Assembly: GCA_963771545.1 (NCBI GenBank)
Contig: CAVYTX010000004.1
Coordinates: forward strand, 1-64,000
DNA from: CAKZLS01 sp963771545
GTDB lineage: Bacteria > Pseudomonadota > Alphaproteobacteria > Rhodospirillales > Defluviicoccaceae
Direction of reading: 5' to 3'
DNA: 64,000 nt
In this document: positions 61,081 through 64,000 of the stretch, one piece after another
How the letters are laid out: each line of letters starts with the position of its first letter
How positions within the stretch are numbered: position 1 is the first letter of the stretch
Notes under the pieces: model-generated
What the model was told of the DNA's origin: nothing
What the model saw: only the letters and a program-made list of their open reading frames with translations
Databases searched by the model: none
Translations under genes and position numbers: made by a program

Positions 61081-62067
61081 TCAGCTTAAAACATGCTTTC
61101 TGAAGGTATCAGACCTAAAAATCCTCGCCTTCCTGTTATTCGTTCCCTGATACATATATGAAAAATATACCCCATACTCATTTTCCGGGTTGTTCTTATT
61201 ATTCATAACATTTTCCTCAAGGGTTCCCAGCCTCCTCTTTAAATCTGACGGTATATTTTCAGCCAAAGAAAGCTCTACCACAAGTGTAAAAAAATTGGAC
61301 TTCCGAAACCATATTGAATCCAATGGAAGTTCCAAGTGCTCGATAATGTCGAAGGATTTCAATATGAGAGATTTTACTTTTTTAGCGTCCGGATACTCCT
61401 CGTTAAATTCCGCAATACACTTCTCTATCTCATTATCTCGATGATAATAACCGCCTCGCTCTAGCGTCGACATTACCTGTAGGACAAAGTGTAGATCTGC
61501 CATACGAGTGAATTCTGACTCATGAAAGACACCGTACGCCTCGAGCTTTATATCACTAAGCACAGATTTTGCCGTTTGTATATATATGCCATCGTAAACA
61601 GCATTATGAATCTCGATATCTTCAAGCTTAAACTTCGTCAAATTGATCCGCCGAAAAATCTCTCTAACTAAATCGTCTGCCACTTTCCCAATATCTCGAA
61701 CAACAATCTGGTAAGATAAAAATGCTTCTCTCCCCTCTTCATCTAACGACTTAAACGGCGTTACAATTTTAAGCGGTTTATCGAACGTATCTTCGATATA
61801 GTTTTTTATCGTCGTCAGTCTCTGTTGTCCATCAATCACCGTTTGAGTAGTTCTAAGCTTTTTCGTATCAATTTGGCCTTGGCAGACATAGATTTCTGGG
61901 AATGGGTATCCATGAAGTATAGTATCGATAAATTCTTCCTGATGCTCTTGCGTCCATACAAATTTTCTTTGAAAATCTGGCTTTAAATTGAGCTTTTTGT
62001 CATCTATTTTCTCATACACATCGGCAATTGTCGGATTAGTGACCGACGGTTTTATTTGGACGCTCAA
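61081..62067 (-). CDS. DUF262 (ParB/GmrSD-N-like) protein
   Basis: 328 residues. DUF262 signatures: KPDFQRKFVW (about 29-38) and the nucleotide-binding VIDGQQRLTTI with DGQQR at 79-83; IVVRDIG and REIFRRINLTKFKLEDIEI follow. DUF262 domains hydrolyse nucleotides and are often subunits of modification-dependent or anti-phage nucleases (GmrS-like). No C-terminal HNH nuclease (DUF1524) is attached here. It starts at TTG 62067, overlapping the nucleotidyltransferase stop, with a GGAGAG site. AT-rich relative to the chromosome. Confidence 0.85.
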   Translation of the reverse strand: MSVQIKPSVTNPTIADVYEKIDDKKLNLKPDFQRKFVWTQEHQEEFIDTILHGYPFPEIYVCQGQIDTKKLRTTQTVIDGQQRLTTIKNYIEDTFDKPLKIVTPFKSLDEEGREAFLSYQIVVRDIGKVADDLVREIFRRINLTKFKLEDIEIHNAVYDGIYIQTAKSVLSDIKLEAYGVFHESEFTRMADLHFVLQVMSTLERGGYYHRDNEIEKCIAEFNEEYPDAKKVKSLILKSFDIIEHLELPLDSIWFRKSNFFTLVVELSLAENIPSDLKRRLGTLEENVMNNKNNPENEYGVYFSYMYQGTNNRKARIFRSDTFRKHVLS

Positions 62068-62699
62068 TTTCTTCTCTCCACCAATCTGAGATTTCGTATA
62101 TCTTCCAGCCCACTAACTATATATTTTTCAAGACATTCGTAATTTTTGAACACGCCCGCGCTCACCTTATAGTTCCCAACGAGGGAATTACCATATGATA
62201 TAGAGTTAAAAAATTTAAACCAGTCATCCTTCAAGGTTTTCATTTGAAATGAAATTGGTAGTTTGTCAGGTCGTATCCAGCCTAATGCAACGTATTCAAG
62301 AAACGCGTGATACATTTCTAGCTCAGTTTCGCGTACCACATCGCGCGACTTCCTGAATCTCATTTGATATGAAGATATACGATTCATTATGTTTTCAAAT
62401 AATATGGATGAAATTAGTGCAACATCGATATCGGAGTTGTAGTCGAATAATTTGCGTTTGAATGGGCTAAAACCAAGTTTCCCAGAACCAGTAATGTAAA
62501 TTTCGTGAAATGAAATGTTGAATTTGTTAGAAATTACTTTTCGAAATTCATAAAAATCATTCTCCCTATTGTTAAAAACATGTGGATTTCCATGAAGCAC
62601 ATGTTTACGGCAAAAATCCAATAGCTCTTCTTCACCAACTAGTGATTTTACAGCGATTAAAAATTGATCAAGGGTCACGATATTCTCTCTGTAATTCAT
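62064..62699 (-). CDS. Predicted nucleotidyltransferase (polymerase-beta fold)
   Basis: 211 residues. GSGKLGF (71-77), followed by DYNSDIDVAL with the DxD pair at 90-92, is the GS-x(n)-DxD active site of pol-beta nucleotidyltransferases. It is coupled to DUF262 by overlapping stop and start. An NTase joined to a DUF262 ATPase with no classical nuclease is a defence-like two-gene arrangement. AT-rich, horizontally acquired. The substrate (nucleotide second messenger, tRNA or protein) is unknown. Confidence 0.75.
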   Translation of the reverse strand: MNYRENIVTLDQFLIAVKSLVGEEELLDFCRKHVLHGNPHVFNNRENDFYEFRKVISNKFNISFHEIYITGSGKLGFSPFKRKLFDYNSDIDVALISSILFENIMNRISSYQMRFRKSRDVVRETELEMYHAFLEYVALGWIRPDKLPISFQMKTLKDDWFKFFNSISYGNSLVGNYKVSAGVFKNYECLEKYIVSGLEDIRNLRLVERRN

Positions 62700-62809
62700 T
62701 TTTAAACTTTAGAGAGCCAGTTAAGATCACTAATGGATTTCGACGAAATACTGCGTGCAACACCAAATATCCACTAAGGGGTGCACGGTCAAGCGGATCA
62801 CGCTTTCTT

Positions 62810-63036
62810 GTACGAACCGAAGGGGTCAAACCAACTGAAGGGGTCATGTGTGGACGGCCTCTGCGTTGCAAGGAAAATTTGACTTGATTGCCACCTCGGT
62901 CGAAGAACGACGGGGTCAGAATCGATTGATATTGGGTTTTATTGCGGATCAACTGACTCTTAATCAAGGGGTCAGAGTCATTCATAATCAAGCGGTCAGA
63001 GTCATTGGATTTTCAATCGAGTTCTGACCCCTTGAT
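62810..63036. repeat. REP-like GGGGTCA repeats in a gene-free stretch
   Basis: GGGGTCA (or GCGGTCA) occurs at least five times between about 62821 and 62993 on the plus strand, and TGACCCC at about 63025 inverted; AATCAAGGGGTCAGA near 62964 and TCTGACCCCTTGATT near 63024 are exact reverse complements. Similar motifs are typical of repeats moved by REP-associated transposases. No gene was recognised in 62700-63218. Confidence 0.6.
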
Positions 63037-63039
63037 TCC

Positions 63040-63136
63040 GCAGTCGCCCGGCATTGGTGCTTTCAGGTCGCCGAAGAGGCGCAACCTACGCTTTTCTATA
63101 GATCGCACTCAGCCCCTTGCGCTATTTCGAACAATT
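63040..63136 (+). repeat. Right 97-bp direct repeat flanking the DUF262 cassette
   Basis: Second copy of 60783-60879, same orientation. Together they bracket 2.16 kb including both cassette genes, consistent with insertion or excision by recombination between the copies. Confidence 0.88.
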
Positions 63137-63218
63137 CCCCACCGATCTTAAATGATAAAGGATGTTATCTTTCACTATATGTAGGGTACACTTGCATCAA
63201 CCTGCGAACCCGCATGAG

Positions 63219-63575
63219 TTATTCGGGCTTATATTCTGGAGTCTCCGAACCTTGCGGACTTGGCGATATGGGGCAGCGTTCAGTCCACCATTCCATTTTG
63301 CAGCCGAAATCAAAACCAGAATTGAAGCCCGAGCCAACTCCCCCGATAACAGCTGCAAGTCCTACGATAAAGGCAGAAATTACCTGCAAAGTGCTAAACT
63401 TGATTGTCCTTCGAACTTCGAGTGGCTTCCCATCCCAGTACAGCTCCCCCTCCTTATCGAGCCCAAGAAAATCGAGGCCCTCCATAGAAATTGGCTTAAC
63501 ATCTTCCGGCCAATGTGAGGGGGTTTTGCCCTTCGAGCGTGCACTAGGATATCTCTCATCAAAATGTTCGGCCAT
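63219..63575 (-). CDS. Small membrane protein, unknown
   Basis: 118 residues from MAEHFDERYPSARSKG, with AGGAAG before the ATG; the frame stays open to 63677. After a soluble N-terminus (YWDGKPLEVRRTIKF) there is one Gly-rich membrane segment (TLQVISAFIVGLAAVIGGVGSG), then a short tail with two Cys. Found in accessory DNA; function not recognised. Confidence 0.6.
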   Translation of the reverse strand: MAEHFDERYPSARSKGKTPSHWPEDVKPISMEGLDFLGLDKEGELYWDGKPLEVRRTIKFSTLQVISAFIVGLAAVIGGVGSGFNSGFDFGCKMEWWTERCPISPSPQGSETPEYKPE

Positions 63576-63924
63576 CTTCCTATATCCCCCGCTGAGGAAT
63601 CTCAAAATGAATGTGGGTGTCTTCCTGATTGCAAAGATCGACCGACGTTTGTTCGGCGTTTTCGTAGTGATGAACATCCCGTCGGAAATTTGAAGAGGAA
63701 ATCGTCGGCGACCTTTCGAATTTTGGTGCTGATGTAGCGCTTCGCGCTTGCCTCCGGCGGGAGTATTTGAAGAGCGATGATGGGGGTCATTTCTACGAGG
63801 TCAGAACTCGATTGATCGCCGGTTTAGCGGCGGATTCAATTAACCCGACGGTGTCGGAGGCGATCGATCGTACTTTGTTCTGAGCTCCTGTGTTCCCAGT
63901 CCCGCTCGACCCGCAGTCGTGCGG

Positions 63925-64000
63925 CTATGGACGGAGCAGATCCGGCGTGATCATCCAAGCGATGGTCCAGCCCTCGCCGGTTTCGCCGCGCGTGAGACAA
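63925..64000 (-). CDS. Possible C-terminus of a gene entering from the right
   Basis: On the minus strand a frame open to the window edge reads LTRGETGEGWTIAWMITPDL, then LRP and a stop at 63925-63927. Too short for identification. The stretch 63576-63924 to its left shows no other gene. Confidence 0.25.
   Translation of the reverse strand, partial: CLTRGETGEGWTIAWMITPDLLRP

Overview
The window is chromosome of a GC-rich alphaproteobacterium, most likely Rhodospirillales-like. The evidence is gene order and families: DUF1674/htpX/rsmB, tsaD-gpsA-yciI-EVE-Rieske, hemC-hemD-mitofilin-HemY, class II DAHP synthase, and rsmI-yraN-gshB beside a LppC-like lipoprotein. No species can be named from sequence alone.

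Layout. 1-4.7 kb: end of a defence island (DUF1156 adenine methylase and a PLD-SNF2 helicase, both frame-broken as sequenced) beside tRNA-Ser(CGA). 5.2-24.3 kb: housekeeping genes (rsmB, htpX, acsA, gpsA, tsaD, hemC, hemD, mitofilin, hemY) with small accessory insertions, ending in tRNA-Thr(CGT) and tRNA-Arg(CCT). 24.3-42.2 kb: a 17.9-kb genomic island in the tRNA-Arg gene, bounded by a 47-bp direct repeat with one mismatch, with its tyrosine integrase at the right end. 42.5-59.6 kb: core metabolism (succinate-semialdehyde dehydrogenase, glutathione reductase, DAHP synthase, pncB, nadE, cysS, comM, gshB, rsmI, lppC). 59.6-64 kb: a second accessory zone with an octamer-repeat cluster, a ParD/ParE-like pair and an AT-rich DUF262 + nucleotidyltransferase cassette between 97-bp direct repeats.

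The main discovery is a diversity-generating retroelement (DGR) in the tRNA-Arg island. A template repeat (33090-33220), an Avd-like protein and a DGR-type reverse transcriptase (GxxxSQ and YVDD motifs) lie between two convergent genes. Both encode TIR - nSTAND ATPase - FGE (C-type-lectin fold) proteins of 954 and 920 residues. The last ~45 codons of each gene are a variable repeat. Over the diversified codons, VR1 and VR2 differ from the template only at template adenines (14 and 13 substitutions), the signature of adenine mutagenesis. Each VR is followed by the same 17-nt sequence and then a GC-rich hairpin. The inferred role is two immune-like TIR/STAND sensors, on opposite strands, served by one template.

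Caution: at least seven apparent single-base frame breaks occur in four genes, including the housekeeping gene rsmB and the DGR reverse transcriptase. Some or all may be assembly indels, so the broken genes should not be taken as inactive without read-level checks.
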